In this document: in pieces, positions 19,756 to 28,615 of the stretch
Layout: each line of letters begins with the position of its first letter
How positions within the stretch are numbered: the stretch's first letter is position 1
NCBI RefSeq assembly: GCF_004151105.1
Contig: NZ_PHRF01000064.1
Location: forward strand, 124,001-188,000
Origin: Streptomyces sp. L-9-10
GTDB taxonomy: Bacteria > Actinomycetota > Actinomycetes > Streptomycetales > Streptomycetaceae
Direction: 5' to 3'
Length of the DNA: 64,000 nucleotides
Program-made: the position numbers and the translations under genes
Notes under the pieces: model-generated
What the model was told of the DNA's origin: nothing
Databases searched by the model: none
The model's input: only the letters and a program-made list of their open reading frames with translations

Positions 19756-20091
19756 GTGGCAAGTGGCAACGCGATCCGGGGAAGCCGGGTCGGAGCGGGG
19801 CCGATGGGTGAGGCCGAGCGCGGCGAGTCCGCGCCCCGCCTGCGCATCTCCTTCTGGTGCTCCAACGAGCACGAGACGGTGCCGAGCTTCGCCAGTGACG
19901 CGCAGGTTCCGGAGACGTGGGACTGCCCGCGCTGCGGATTCCCGGCCGGTCAGGACCGGGACAATCCGCCGGACCCGCCGCGCACCGAGCCGTACAAGAC
20001 GCACCTCGCCTATGTACGGGAACGGCGCAGCGACGCCGACGGCGAAGCGATCCTCGCCGAAGCACTCGCCAAACTGCGCGGCGAGATCTAG
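19756..20091 (+). CDS. rbpA: RNA polymerase-binding protein RbpA
   Basis: RbpA is an actinobacterial transcription factor that binds the principal sigma factor and RNA polymerase, stabilises the open complex and affects basal rifampicin tolerance. The 111-residue product shows the conserved core ASGNAIRGSRVGAGPMGEAERGE, the zinc-binding residues CSNEH and CPRCG, and the basic-linker/sigma-interaction region PYKTHLAYVRERRSDADGEAILAEAL. The GTG start is preceded by AGGGAG 8 nt upstream. A strong terminator follows, so it is probably monocistronic. Confidence 0.97.
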   Translation: MASGNAIRGSRVGAGPMGEAERGESAPRLRISFWCSNEHETVPSFASDAQVPETWDCPRCGFPAGQDRDNPPDPPRTEPYKTHLAYVRERRSDADGEAILAEALAKLRGEI

Positions 20092-20102
20092 ACACGTCTT
20101 TC

Positions 20103-20131
20103 CGGCCGGACACCCCACAGGTGTCCGGCCG
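20103..20131 (+). terminator. Terminator of rbpA
   Basis: A perfect 12-bp stem (CGGCCGGACACC and its complement) with a CCACA loop is followed by a T-rich stretch. It lies 12 nt after the rbpA stop. Confidence 0.88.
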
Positions 20132-20258
20132 AAGCGTTTATGTCCCCTTTTGCTCTGCTTTCGTTCCCGTGGTGTCCCCGTAGCGTCGCCGTTCACCCTG
20201 ATCAATTAGGTTGGACAGGCAACAGGGCATGCACGCAGGCACGAGAAGAAGTGGGCTG

Positions 20259-21920
20259 ATGTCCGAGATGAACGCGGAAAGCCGTACCAGGCTGACCCGG
20301 AGGCCCGAGTGGGACGCACTGGGCAAGCACCGGGAGCAGCTGGGGCAGACGCATCTGCGAGAGCTGTTCGCCGCCGATCCGGCGCGCGGCGCCGGCTACA
20401 CCCTCCAGGTGGGCGACCTCTACCTGGACTACTCCAAACACCTGGTGACCGGCGAGACCCTGGCGCTGCTGCGCGAGCTGGCCGCGGCCACCGGAGTCGC
20501 CGAGCTGCGGGACGCGATGTTCCGCGGCGAGAAGATCAACACCACCGAGGACCGCGCCGTACTGCACACGGCGCTGCGCGCCCCGCGTGACGCCGTCATC
20601 GAGGTCGACGGCGAGAACGTCGTACCGGCGGTGCACGCCGTGCTCGACAAGATGAGCGCCTTCGCCGACAGGATCAGGTCGGGCGAGTGGACGGGCCACA
20701 CCGGCCGGCCCATCAAGAACGTCGTCAACGTCGGTATCGGCGGCTCCGATCTCGGGCCCGCGATGGCGTACGAAGTGCTCCGGTCCTTCACCGACCGCGC
20801 GCTGACGGTGCGGTTCGTCTCCAATGTCGACGGAGCCGATCTGCACGAGGCCGTACGGGACCTGGACCCGGCCGAGACGCTGTTCATCATCGCGTCGAAG
20901 ACCTTCACCACCATCGAGACCATCACCAACGCCACCTCCGCGCGCGACTGGCTGCTCAGTGGGCTCGGGGCCGGACAGGAAGCCGTCGCCAAGCACTTCG
21001 TGGCACTCTCCACGAACAGCGAGAAGGTCTCCGCGTTCGGTATCGACACGGCCAACATGTTCGAGTTCTGGGACTGGGTCGGCGGGCGCTACTCGTACGA
21101 CTCGGCCATCGGGCTCTCGCTGATGATCGCGATCGGCCCCGACCGGTTCCGCGAGATGCTCGACGGCTTCCACCTCGTCGACGAGCACTTCCGTACCGCC
21201 GCCCCGGAGGCCAACGCGCCGCTGCTGCTCGGGCTGCTGGGTGTCTGGTACGGGGCGTTCTTCGACGCCCAGTCGCACGCGGTCCTGCCGTACAGCCACT
21301 ATCTGTCGAAGTTCACCGCCTACCTCCAGCAGCTCGACATGGAGTCCAACGGCAAGTCGGTGGACCGGGACGGCAATCCGGTCGACTGGCAGACCGGGCC
21401 CGTCGTCTGGGGCACGCCGGGTACCAACGGGCAGCACGCGTACTACCAGTTGATCCACCAGGGCACCAAGATCATCCCGGCCGACTTCATCGGCTTCGCC
21501 CGGCCTGTCGCGGATCTGGCGCCCGGACTCGTCGCGCAGCACGATCTGCTCATGGCCAACTTCTTCGCCCAGACCCAGGCGCTCGCCTTCGGCAAGACCC
21601 CCGACGAGGTACGGGCCGAGGGGGTGGCGGAGAAGCTGGTGCCGCACAAGACGTTCCGTGGCAACCACCCGACGACCACCATCCTCGCCGAGGAGCTCAC
21701 CCCGTCCGTCCTGGGCCAGCTGATCGCGCTCTACGAGCACAAGGTGTTCGTCCAGGGCGCCGTCTGGAACATCGACTCCTTCGACCAGTGGGGCGTCGAG
21801 CTGGGCAAGGTCCTCGCCAAGAAGATCGAGCCCGTCCTCACCGGCGACGAGCCGGGCGAGGGGCTGGACTCCTCCACCTCCACACTGGTCGGGGCGTACC
21901 GCTCGTTGCGGGGGCGCTGA
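20259..21920 (+). CDS. pgi: Glucose-6-phosphate isomerase
   Basis: This enzyme interconverts glucose 6-phosphate and fructose 6-phosphate, the branch point between glycolysis and the pentose phosphate pathway encoded on the opposite strand nearby. The 553-residue product has [19 protein letters not shown], the sugar-phosphate motif [25 protein letters not shown], the signature [19 protein letters not shown] and the C-terminal [25 protein letters not shown] 20259 is chosen; an ATG three codons later and upstream ATG 20229 or TTG 20211 are alternatives. The next gene starts 4 nt after its stop. Confidence 0.97.
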   Translation: MSEMNAESRTRLTRRPEWDALGKHREQLGQTHLRELFAADPARGAGYTLQVGDLYLDYSKHLVTGETLALLRELAAATGVAELRDAMFRGEKINTTEDRAVLHTALRAPRDAVIEVDGENVVPAVHAVLDKMSAFADRIRSGEWTGHTGRPIKNVVNVGIGGSDLGPAMAYEVLRSFTDRALTVRFVSNVDGADLHEAVRDLDPAETLFIIASKTFTTIETITNATSARDWLLSGLGAGQEAVAKHFVALSTNSEKVSAFGIDTANMFEFWDWVGGRYSYDSAIGLSLMIAIGPDRFREMLDGFHLVDEHFRTAAPEANAPLLLGLLGVWYGAFFDAQSHAVLPYSHYLSKFTAYLQQLDMESNGKSVDRDGNPVDWQTGPVVWGTPGTNGQHAYYQLIHQGTKIIPADFIGFARPVADLAPGLVAQHDLLMANFFAQTQALAFGKTPDEVRAEGVAEKLVPHKTFRGNHPTTTILAEELTPSVLGQLIALYEHKVFVQGAVWNIDSFDQWGVELGKVLAKKIEPVLTGDEPGEGLDSSTSTLVGAYRSLRGR

Positions 21921-21924
21921 GCCG

Positions 21925-22425
21925 ATGACGGGGGAGGGGGGCCGGCGGCTGAGGCCGCCGAACAACACGCTGGACAGGCGTGCCATCGGCTGGTGGCGCA
22001 CGCGGTGGCTGCTGCTGACCGTGGCGCCGGTGGGGGTGCTGGTCCTGCTCGGGGCGCTCATCACCCCGGCACGGACCTGGCTGCTGGTCCCCGCCGTCGT
22101 GCTGGCGGTGCTCGGGCTGGCCTGTACGGCACTGATACCCATGTGGTCGTTCAGGGTGCACCGCTGGGAGGTGACGGACGAGGCCGTCTATGTCCGCACC
22201 GGCTTCTTCTGGCAGAAGTGGCGGATCGCGCCGATGTCCCGGACCCAGACCGTGGACACCGTGCGCGGTCCGCTGGAGCAGCTGTTCAAGCTCTCCACGG
22301 TGACCGTCACGACCGCGTCCGCCAAGGGCGCCGTGCGGATCGCGGGGCTCGACCACGAGCTGGCCGCGGGGCTGGCCGAGCAGCTGACGCACATCACGCA
22401 GGCCACTCCGGGGGACGCGACATGA
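21925..22425 (+). CDS. PH domain-containing membrane protein (YdbS-like)
   Basis: This 166-residue protein has two predicted membrane helices near the N-terminus (WLLLTVAPVGVLVLLGAL and WLLVPAVVLAVLGLACTALI). A bacterial PH-type domain follows (RWEVTDEAVYVRTGFFWQKWRIAPMSRTQTVDTVRGPLEQLFKLSTVTVTTASAKG), as in the YdbS family. The role is unknown. Bacillus YdbS/YdbT pairs have been linked to antimicrobial tolerance. It starts 4 nt after pgi and overlaps its longer partner by 4 nt (ATGA), so the two proteins are probably made together and may form a complex. Confidence 0.85.
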   Translation: MTGEGGRRLRPPNNTLDRRAIGWWRTRWLLLTVAPVGVLVLLGALITPARTWLLVPAVVLAVLGLACTALIPMWSFRVHRWEVTDEAVYVRTGFFWQKWRIAPMSRTQTVDTVRGPLEQLFKLSTVTVTTASAKGAVRIAGLDHELAAGLAEQLTHITQATPGDAT

Positions 22426-23972
22426 GCGAGCCCGCGGAGTCCGGGGGGCCCGCGGAGGGGGAGTGGCGGCGGCTGGACCGGCGTACGCTCCTGGTCACCG
22501 TAGTGCTCATGGCCGGGGTCGCCGTGGTCGCCGGTGTGCCGTCCTTCGCCGGCATGGCCGGCGGCCTGGGGTCGCTGACGGCGATCGGCTGGGTGTCGGC
22601 CGGTGCCGTGCTGCTGATCGTCTGCGTCACGGGCGCGGACTACATACGGTGGCGCCGCACCCGCTACCGGATAGGACCCGAGCGCGCCGAACTCCGTACC
22701 GGACTGTTCCTGCTGAAGCGCCGGTCGCTGGCCCGTGAGCGGATACGGAGCGTCGACCTGACGGCCCATCCCCTGCTCCGGGTCCTCGGGCTGGTGAAGG
22801 TCCGGATCGGCACCGGCGAGCAGACCGGCGGGGAATCCACGCTGGAACTCGACCCCGTCACCCGCGCCGAGGGCGAGTGGCTCAGAAGCGAACTGCTCGA
22901 CCGGATCCCCGAGACGTCCGGGGCGTACAGCGACGGCACGCTGGCCTCATTCGACCGGCGGTGGATCCGCTACGCGCCGCTCTCCTTCGTCGCCCCGCTG
23001 CTCGGTGCCTCGGCGGCCGGGGGACTGGTGCAGCTCAGCGACTGGGTCGGCATGCAGCTGCGGCTGTTCGAATGGCTGGGCGACTACTTCCGGACCGTCT
23101 CGATCCTCTGGGGGAGCGTGATCCTGCTCGCCGTGCTGGCCCTCGTGGGCGTCATAGGGTCACTGGGCCTGTGGATCGAGATGTGGTGGAACTACCGTCT
23201 GGAGCGGGAGCCCGGCCGTACGCTCCGGGTCCGCCGCGGACTGTTCACCTCCCGCTCCATCTCCATCGAGGAGCGCCGGCTGCGCGGTGTGGAGCTGGTC
23301 GAGCCGCTCGGGGTCCGGATGGCGGGCGCGGCCAGGATGGACGCGGTCGCCACCGGTCTCGCCCAGGAGGACGAGGACGCGCGCAGCGACAAGAAGACGC
23401 TGCTGCCGGCCGCGCCCCGGGCGCTGGCCGACGCGGTGGCGGCGCAGGTCCTGCGCGAGCCCGTGTCCCCGACGAGCAGCGTGACCCTGATCCCGCACCC
23501 GCGTGCCGCGCGGGGGCGCCGGCTGCGCTGGTCCGTGGCGTACGCGCTGGTTCCGGTCGTGATCCTCGCCGTTCTCGGCCTGCTGCTGACCGACGTCCTG
23601 CTCTTCATCGCGGCGGTCGGTGCGGTGATCCTGCTGCCGGTGGCCGTGCTGCTGGCCCTGGACGCCTACCGCAACCTGGGCCATGGCCTCAGCGGCGGCT
23701 ATCTCGTGGCCCGCTCCGGCACGGTGCGCCGCGCGACGGTCGCCCTCCAGCGCGGTGGTGTGATCGGCTGGACGGTCAAGCAGTCGTACTTCCAGCGCCG
23801 CGCGGGCCTGCTGACACTGACGGCGACCACGGCCGCGGGCGAGGGCGCGTACCACGTGTACGACGCGGCGTGGGGCGAGGGCCTGGCCTTCGCGGACGAG
23901 GCGGTTCCGGGCCTGCTGGCGCCTTTCCTGGAGCCGGACACGGACCCGGACGAGACGCCTCGGCAGTCGTAG
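22422..23972 (+). CDS. PH domain-containing membrane protein (YdbT-like)
   Basis: This 516-residue protein carries repeated YdbT-type PH domains and membrane helices: helices near residues 30-75, a PH domain (YRIGPERAELRTGLFLLKRRSLARERIRSVDLTAHPLLRVLGL), further helix pairs, a second PH domain (RTLRVRRGLFTSRSISIEERRLRGVELVEPLGVRMAGAARMDAVATGL), another helix pair and a third (YLVARSGTVRRATVALQRGGVIGWTVKQS). The start ATG overlaps the stop of the preceding small partner. Function is unknown; the two-gene arrangement is the usual one. A 33-bp terminator hairpin follows. Confidence 0.85.
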   Translation: MSEPAESGGPAEGEWRRLDRRTLLVTVVLMAGVAVVAGVPSFAGMAGGLGSLTAIGWVSAGAVLLIVCVTGADYIRWRRTRYRIGPERAELRTGLFLLKRRSLARERIRSVDLTAHPLLRVLGLVKVRIGTGEQTGGESTLELDPVTRAEGEWLRSELLDRIPETSGAYSDGTLASFDRRWIRYAPLSFVAPLLGASAAGGLVQLSDWVGMQLRLFEWLGDYFRTVSILWGSVILLAVLALVGVIGSLGLWIEMWWNYRLEREPGRTLRVRRGLFTSRSISIEERRLRGVELVEPLGVRMAGAARMDAVATGLAQEDEDARSDKKTLLPAAPRALADAVAAQVLREPVSPTSSVTLIPHPRAARGRRLRWSVAYALVPVVILAVLGLLLTDVLLFIAAVGAVILLPVAVLLALDAYRNLGHGLSGGYLVARSGTVRRATVALQRGGVIGWTVKQSYFQRRAGLLTLTATTAAGEGAYHVYDAAWGEGLAFADEAVPGLLAPFLEPDTDPDETPRQS

Positions 23973-23989
23973 AACACGGCAAACGTAAG

Positions 23990-24065
23990 CACGGAGCGCG
24001 TGTACGCGTCGCGGCCCGGACCACCGGCAAGCGGTCCGGGCCGCGACGCGTACACGCGCTCCGTG
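23990..24065. terminator. Very long perfect hairpin, bidirectional terminator
   Basis: Arms of 33 nt (23990-24022 and 24033-24065) are perfectly complementary around a 10-nt loop. The site separates the plus-strand PH-domain genes from the convergent pgl end. A stem of this length is exceptional and should also block invading transcription in both directions. Confidence 0.9.
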
Positions 24066-24093
24066 TCAGGCAGGACTAGCTGTCATACAAGGC

Positions 24094-24876
24094 CTAGGCC
24101 GAGGCCGGCGGGTAGAGCGCCCGGGGCAGGGCCGAGGCCGCTGCCGCGTCGAGCAGCCAGAGCGTGCGGCTGCGGCCGTACGCCCCCGCCGCCGGTGCCT
24201 GGATCTCGCCCGCGCCCGACAGCGCGATCTCCGCGGCCTTCGCCTTGTCCTCGCCCGCCGCCAGCAGCCACACCTCGTGTGCCGCGCGGATCGCGGGCAG
24301 CGTGAGGGAGATACGGGTCGGCGGGGGCTTGGGAGCGCCGTGCACGGCGACCACCGTGCGCTCGGTCTCCCGTACGCCCGGCAGCTCGGGGAAGAGCGAC
24401 GCCACATGCGTGTCGGGCCCGACCCCCAGCATCAGGACATCGAAGGTCGGCACCGGCCCGTGGTCCTCCGGGCGGGCCGCCGCGGCGAGTTCGGTGGCGT
24501 ACGCGGCCGCTGCCGCCTCCACATCACTGCCGTACGGGCCGTTCGAGGCCGGCATCACATGCACCCGCGAGGGGTCCAGCGGCACCGAGTCGAGCAGCGC
24601 CGCGCGCGCCTGGGTGATGTTGCGCTCCGGGTCGCCCTCCGGCAGGAACCGTTCGTCGCCCCACCACAGATCGAGCCGCGACCAGTCGATCGCGTCCCGG
24701 GCGGGCGCCGCGGACAGTGCGGCCAGCAGACCGTTGCCGTTGCGCCCGCCCGTCAGGACGACGGAGGCGGAGCCGCGCGCGGCCTGGGCGTCCACGATCT
24801 TCGTGATCAGCCGGGCCGCCGCGGCCTGCGCCATCAGCTCCTTGTCGCGGTGGACGACCAGCTGCGGAGCGCTCAC
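24094..24876 (-). CDS. pgl: 6-phosphogluconolactonase
   Basis: This enzyme hydrolyses 6-phosphogluconolactone, the second step of the oxidative pentose phosphate pathway. The 260-residue product belongs to the NagB/DevB-like family: VVLTGGRNGNGLLAALS phosphate loop, WWGDERFLPEGDPERNITQAR, and FDVLMLGVGPDTHVASLFP, which carries the conserved active-site region. It overlaps opcA by 4 nt at its start and is the last gene of the tkt-tal-zwf-opcA-pgl operon. Confidence 0.94.
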   Translation of the reverse strand: MSAPQLVVHRDKELMAQAAAARLITKIVDAQAARGSASVVLTGGRNGNGLLAALSAAPARDAIDWSRLDLWWGDERFLPEGDPERNITQARAALLDSVPLDPSRVHVMPASNGPYGSDVEAAAAAYATELAAAARPEDHGPVPTFDVLMLGVGPDTHVASLFPELPGVRETERTVVAVHGAPKPPPTRISLTLPAIRAAHEVWLLAAGEDKAKAAEIALSGAGEIQAPAAGAYGRSRTLWLLDAAAASALPRALYPPASA

Positions 24877-25928
24877 TTCGACTCCGCCTTCTTGGGCATG
24901 GCGGCAGGCGTGACCGCGCCGGCGGGCTTGGCGGACTTGGCGGGTGTCGCACCGCCGTCAGCCGTACCGCCGTCACCGGCCGCCCTCGACGACGAGCCCG
25001 ACCCGTCACCGAGCCGGTCCACGCCGAACCGCAGCGCCGACGCGTACGTGTCGTCCGGGTCCAGCCGGCGCAGCTCCTCGGCGATCAGCTCCGAGGTCTC
25101 CCGCCGCTTCAGCGCCACCGCCCGGTCCGGCTGCCCCTGGATGGAGAGCGTCGCCAGCGAGCCGTCCGCCCGGCCCAGCTGGATCGGCCCGCAGGACGTC
25201 TCCATCCATACGGCCGTGAGGCCGGGGCCCTTCGAGACGCTGCGCTTGACCGGTACGTGCAGCCGGTCCGCGAGCCACATGGCGAGCAGCTCGCAGCTCG
25301 GGTTGTGCTCCTCGCCCTCCACCTCCACCGAGGTGACATCGCAGGCGACCTGGTCCAGAGCGGCCGCGACCATCGAGCGCCACGGCGTGATGCGGGTCCA
25401 GGACAGATCCGTGTCGCCCGGGGTGTACGCCTCGGCGCGTGCCGTCAGCTCCGCCACGGGATCCTCGGCCGCGTACGTGTCGGTCACCCGGCGCTGCGCC
25501 AGCTTGCCCAGCGCGTCCTTGGCCGGGTTGACCGGCGCGTTGACCGGCCACCACACGACGACGGGGGCGTCCGGCAGCAGCAGGGGCAGGACCACCGACT
25601 GCGCGTGGTCCATCACCTCGCCGTACAGCCGCAGGACGACCGTCTCGCCGGTGCCCGCGTCGGCCCCCACCCGTACTTCGGCGTCGAGCCGGGCCTTGGC
25701 CCGGTCGCGCGGCGATCGCGAGTGACGCTTGACGACGACCAGCTTCCTCGACGGGTGCTCGCGGGACGCCTCGTTGGCGGCCTTGAGCGCGTCGTACTGG
25801 TTCTCCTCGTCGGTGACGAGCACCAGCGTGAGGACCATGCCGACGGCAGGGGTGCCGATCGCCCTGCGCCCCTGCACCAGCGCCTTGTTGATCTTGCTGG
25901 ACGTGGTGTCCGTAAGGTCGATCTTCAT
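24873..25928 (-). CDS. opcA: Glucose-6-phosphate dehydrogenase assembly protein OpcA
   Basis: OpcA is an allosteric effector/assembly factor that activates Zwf in actinobacteria and cyanobacteria and can respond to redox state. The 351-residue product begins with DLTDTTSSKINKALVQGRRAIG and contains LVVVKRHSRSPRDRAKARLDAEV, VVLPLLLPDAPVVVWWP and WTRITPWRSMVAAALD, all typical. The C-terminal 50 residues are a Ser/Gly/Ala/Lys-rich tail. It overlaps zwf and pgl by 4 nt each, consistent with coupled synthesis of Zwf and its activator. Confidence 0.95.
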   Translation of the reverse strand: MKIDLTDTTSSKINKALVQGRRAIGTPAVGMVLTLVLVTDEENQYDALKAANEASREHPSRKLVVVKRHSRSPRDRAKARLDAEVRVGADAGTGETVVLRLYGEVMDHAQSVVLPLLLPDAPVVVWWPVNAPVNPAKDALGKLAQRRVTDTYAAEDPVAELTARAEAYTPGDTDLSWTRITPWRSMVAAALDQVACDVTSVEVEGEEHNPSCELLAMWLADRLHVPVKRSVSKGPGLTAVWMETSCGPIQLGRADGSLATLSIQGQPDRAVALKRRETSELIAEELRRLDPDDTYASALRFGVDRLGDGSGSSSRAAGDGGTADGGATPAKSAKPAGAVTPAAMPKKAESK

Positions 25929-27457
25929 GGCCGGCGCCAGCTCCGTCCGTCTCGTGCGAGCATCTCGTCCGCCTCGACCGGACCCCAGGTCCCGGACTCG
26001 TACTGCGCGGGCTTGCCGTGCGTGTCCCAGAAGTTCTCGATCGGGTCGAGGATCTTCCAGGACAGCTCGACCTCCTCCACGCGCGGGAAGAGGTTCGAGT
26101 CGCCGAGCAGCACATCGAGGATGAGCCGCTCGTACGCCTCGGGGCTGGACTCCGTGAAGGACTCGCCGTACGCGAAGTCCATCGAGACGTCCCTGACCTC
26201 CATGGAGGTGCCGGGGACCTTCGAGCCGAACCGCATGGTCACGCCCTCGTCCGGCTGGACGCGGATGACCAGGGCGTTCTGCCCCAGCTCCTCCGTGGCC
26301 GTGTGGTCGAAGGGGGAGTGCGGCGCGCGCTGGAAGACCACCGCGATCTCGGTGACCCGGCGGCCGAGCCGCTTTCCGGTACGGAGATAGAACGGGACGC
26401 CCGCCCAGCGGCGGTTGTCGATCCCCAGCTTCACCGCGGCATAGGTGTCGGTCTTCGACGTGGAGTCGATGCCCTCTTCCTGGAGATAGCCGACGGCCTT
26501 CTCGCCGCCCTGCCAGCCCGCGGCGTACTGCCCGCGCACCGTGCCCTCGGCGAGATCCTTCGGCAGCCGTACGGCGCCCAGCACCTTGGTCTTCTCCGCG
26601 GCCAGCGCGTCCGCGTCGAAGGAGGCGGGCTCCTCCATCGCGGTCAGCGCGAGCAACTGGAGCAGATGGTTCTGGATCACGTCACGGGCGGCGCCGATGC
26701 CGTCGTAGTAGCCGGCCCGGCCGCCGATGCCGATGTCCTCGGCCATGGTGATCTGGACATGGTCGACATACGACCGGTTCCAGATCGGCTCGAAGAGGGT
26801 GTTGGCGAACCGCAGCGCCAGGATGTTCTGGACGGTCTCCTTGCCCAGATAGTGGTCGATCCTGAAGACCTCGTTGGACGGGAAGACCTCGTGGACGACC
26901 TTGTTCAGGTCCTGCGCGGACGCCAGGTCGTGGCCGAACGGCTTCTCGATGACCGCGCGCCGCCAGGAGCCGTCGGTCTGGTCGGCCAGCCCGTGCTTCT
27001 TGAGCTGCTGGACGACCTGCGGGAAGAACTTCGGCGGTACGGAGAGATAGAACGCGAAGTTGCCGCCGGTGCCCTGCGTCTTGTCGAGATCGGCGATCGT
27101 CGCCTTCAGGTTCTCGAACGCGTTGTCGTCGTCGAAGTCGCCCTGGACGAAGCGCATCCCCTGGATGAGCTGCTGCCACACCTCCTCACGGAACGGTGTG
27201 CGCGCGTGCTCCTTTACGGCGTCGTGCACCTCCTTGGCGAAATCCTCGTCCTGCCACTCACGGCGCGCGAAGCCGACGAGCGAGAAGCCCGGCGGCAGCA
27301 GACCGCGGTTGGCCAGGTCATAGATGGCGGGCATCAGCTTTTTTCGGGACAAATCGCCCGTGACGCCAAAGATGACCAGGCCCGACGGCCCCGCGATACG
27401 CGGGAGCCGTCGGTCCGCGGCGTCACGGAGCGGGTTCGCTCCGTGGGTTGCGGTCAA
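25925..27457 (-). CDS. zwf: Glucose-6-phosphate dehydrogenase
   Basis: Zwf oxidises glucose 6-phosphate to the lactone with NADP, the entry to the oxidative pentose phosphate pathway. The 510-residue product has the Rossmann motif LVIFGVTGDLSRKKL, the catalytic RIDHYLGKETVQN and EKPFGHD. The start is probably TTG at 27455-27457, which lies 5 nt after the tal stop and gives TATHGANPLRDAADRRLPRIAGPSG, the usual N-terminus. A GGAGGG inside the end of tal can serve as ribosome-binding site. The upstream open frame is antisense-like and was not used. Confidence 0.96.
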   Translation of the reverse strand: MTATHGANPLRDAADRRLPRIAGPSGLVIFGVTGDLSRKKLMPAIYDLANRGLLPPGFSLVGFARREWQDEDFAKEVHDAVKEHARTPFREEVWQQLIQGMRFVQGDFDDDNAFENLKATIADLDKTQGTGGNFAFYLSVPPKFFPQVVQQLKKHGLADQTDGSWRRAVIEKPFGHDLASAQDLNKVVHEVFPSNEVFRIDHYLGKETVQNILALRFANTLFEPIWNRSYVDHVQITMAEDIGIGGRAGYYDGIGAARDVIQNHLLQLLALTAMEEPASFDADALAAEKTKVLGAVRLPKDLAEGTVRGQYAAGWQGGEKAVGYLQEEGIDSTSKTDTYAAVKLGIDNRRWAGVPFYLRTGKRLGRRVTEIAVVFQRAPHSPFDHTATEELGQNALVIRVQPDEGVTMRFGSKVPGTSMEVRDVSMDFAYGESFTESSPEAYERLILDVLLGDSNLFPRVEEVELSWKILDPIENFWDTHGKPAQYESGTWGPVEADEMLARDGRSWRRP

Positions 27458-27461
27458 GGGA

Positions 27462-28580
27462 TCAGCCCTCCGAAGGGGCGAGGCGCTTGAGCTCCGCCTC
27501 GGTCGACTTGAGCAGGTCGTTCCAGGCGGTCGCGAACTTCTCGACGCCCTCGTCCTCCAGCAGCTGGACGACCTCGTCGTACGAGATGCCCAGCTTCGCG
27601 ACGGCTTCGAGGTCCGCGCGCGCCTGGTCGTACGTACCGCGCACGGTGTCACCGGTGATCCGGCCATGGTCCGCGACGGCTTCGAGCGTGGCCTCCGGCA
27701 TGGTGTTCACCGTGTGCGGCGCCACCAGCTCGTCGACGTACAGCGTGTCCTTGTACGCCGGGTCCTTGACACCGGTCGAGGCCCACAGCGGACGCTGCTT
27801 GTTGGCCTGCGCCCGGTCCAGGGCGGCCCAGCGCTCGGAGGAGAAGACCTCTTCGTACGCCTCGTACGCGAGCCGCGCGTTGGCCAGGGCCGCCTTGCCG
27901 CGGGCCTCCTTGGCCTCGGGCGTGCCCAGCGCGTCGAGCCGCTTGTCGATCTCGGTGTCCACGCGGGACACGAAGAAGGACGCCACCGAGTAGATCTTGG
28001 ACAGGTCCAGGCCGGCGGCCTGAGCCTTCTCCAGACCCGCGATGTAGGCGTCCATGACCTCGCGGTAGCGCTCCAGCGAGAAGATCAGCGTGACGTTGAC
28101 GCTGATGCCCCGGGCGATCGTCTCGGTGATCGCCGGCAGACCGGCCTTGGTCGCCGGGATCTTGATCAGGGTGTTCGGACGGTCCACCAGCCAGGCGAGC
28201 TGCCTGGCCTCGGCGATGGTCGCCTTCGTGCGGTGCGCCAGCCGCGGGTCCACCTCGATGGAGACCCGGCCGTCCTGGCCCTGCGTCGCGTCGAAGACCG
28301 GACGCAGGATGTCGGCGGCGTCGCGGACGTCCGCCGTGGTGATCATGCGGATGGCTTCCTCGACGGTGACCTTGCGGGCGGCGAGATCGGCCAGCTGGGC
28401 GTCGTATCCGTCGCCCTCCGAGATCGCCTTCTGGAAGATCGACGGGTTGGTGGTGACGCCCACCACGTGCTGCTGATCGAGCAGTTCGGCGAGGTTGCCG
28501 GACGTGATCCGCTTGCGCGAGAGGTCGTCGAGCCAGATCGCGACGCCTTCGTCGGAGAGGCGCTTGAGTGCGTCTGTCAT
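27462..28580 (-). CDS. tal: Transaldolase
   Basis: Transaldolase moves a dihydroxyacetone unit between sugar phosphates in the non-oxidative pentose phosphate branch. The 372-residue product is the longer actinobacterial/cyanobacterial type. It has [16 protein letters not shown], the Schiff-base Lys in [31 protein letters not shown] and the late [26 protein letters not shown]. An AGGAGA site precedes the ATG by 12 nt. It follows tkt by 35 nt, a gap that contains a small AT-rich patch (TATATA). Confidence 0.97.
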   Translation of the reverse strand: MTDALKRLSDEGVAIWLDDLSRKRITSGNLAELLDQQHVVGVTTNPSIFQKAISEGDGYDAQLADLAARKVTVEEAIRMITTADVRDAADILRPVFDATQGQDGRVSIEVDPRLAHRTKATIAEARQLAWLVDRPNTLIKIPATKAGLPAITETIARGISVNVTLIFSLERYREVMDAYIAGLEKAQAAGLDLSKIYSVASFFVSRVDTEIDKRLDALGTPEAKEARGKAALANARLAYEAYEEVFSSERWAALDRAQANKQRPLWASTGVKDPAYKDTLYVDELVAPHTVNTMPEATLEAVADHGRITGDTVRGTYDQARADLEAVAKLGISYDEVVQLLEDEGVEKFATAWNDLLKSTEAELKRLAPSEG

Positions 28581-28615
28581 GAGAGTTGCATCTCCTACTG
28601 TTCGTATATAAGGCG

